Part shown: in pieces, positions 24,543 to 24,583 of the stretch
How the letters are laid out: each line of letters opens with the position of its first letter
How positions within the stretch are numbered: position 1 is the stretch's first letter
Assembly (NCBI GenBank): GCA_964472015.1
Contig: CAYYIP010000026.1
Coordinates: 1-24,583 of the forward strand
Origin: JAAYTD01 sp964472015
Lineage (GTDB): Bacteria; Bacteroidota; Ignavibacteria; Kapaibacteriales; UBA2268
Direction: 5' to 3'
DNA: 24,583 nt
The notes under the pieces: generated by a model
What the model saw: the letters and a program-made list of their open reading frames with translations, nothing else
Databases searched by the model: none
What the model was told of the DNA's origin: nothing
Position numbers and translations under genes: made by a program

Positions 24543-24583
24543 TATAATATAATATAATATAATATAATATAATATAATATAAT
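24529..24583. repeat. (AATAT)n microsatellite at the scaffold end
   Basis: A perfect 5-nt period runs from 24529 to the last base, 55 nt or 11 units, and includes the obgE stop codon. Its true length is unknown because the sequence ends inside it. Confidence 0.95.

Overview
The window looks like one AT-rich scaffold from a bacterium of the Bacteroidota or a close relative in the FCB group. Three independent signs support this. Two large secreted proteins end in type IX secretion (T9SS, Por-type) C-terminal sorting domains. Several upstream regions carry TAnnTTTG boxes, which match the -7 element of Bacteroidota promoters. Shine-Dalgarno use is patchy, as in that phylum. The gene set (tryptophanase, C69 dipeptidase, HutI, K+-dependent membrane pyrophosphatase) would fit a fermentative, peptide- and amino-acid-using anaerobe, perhaps host-associated; that part is inference. 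I did not compute GC content.

Layout. 1-576 (-): truncated start of a type III-like DNA adenine methyltransferase, cut by the scaffold edge. 760-3657 (-): asnS followed by an aldehyde dehydrogenase. 4047-6239 (+): hppA, a membrane ion-pumping pyrophosphatase. 6334-9921 (-): recA followed closely by a secreted transglutaminase-like T9SS cargo. 10101-10200: a 100-N gap between identical 55-nt flanks. 10299-10814 (+): a small outer-membrane-like protein. 10915-13621 (-): an exported C69 peptidase followed by purM. 14064-15434 (-): tryptophanase. 15787-19302 (-): a 1171-residue secreted protein with GLUG-like and InlB B-type repeats and a sorting tail. 19731-22073 (-): a methyltransferase / glycosyltransferase / TPR fusion. 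22238-24542 (+): hutI then obgE. The scaffold ends in a 55-nt (AATAT)n tract.

How the genes relate. Most are single genes or two-gene units separated by clear hairpin terminators, so this is mostly a housekeeping stretch with a few surface and secreted genes between. The secreted repeat protein, the transglutaminase-like protein, the small barrel-like protein and the exported peptidase form a cell-envelope group. Tryptophanase, HutI and the dipeptidase point to amino acid and peptide breakdown. The most noteworthy items are: an invariant C-x11-C pair in seven consecutive InlB-type repeats; a promoter/operator-like block shared by recA and the repeat protein; a tryptophanase of tyrosine phenol-lyase length; the three-part methyltransferase/glycosyltransferase/TPR protein; and two 55-nt assembly signatures. 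I do not see a clearly new multi-gene defence or mobile system, a CRISPR array, or any tRNA or rRNA.
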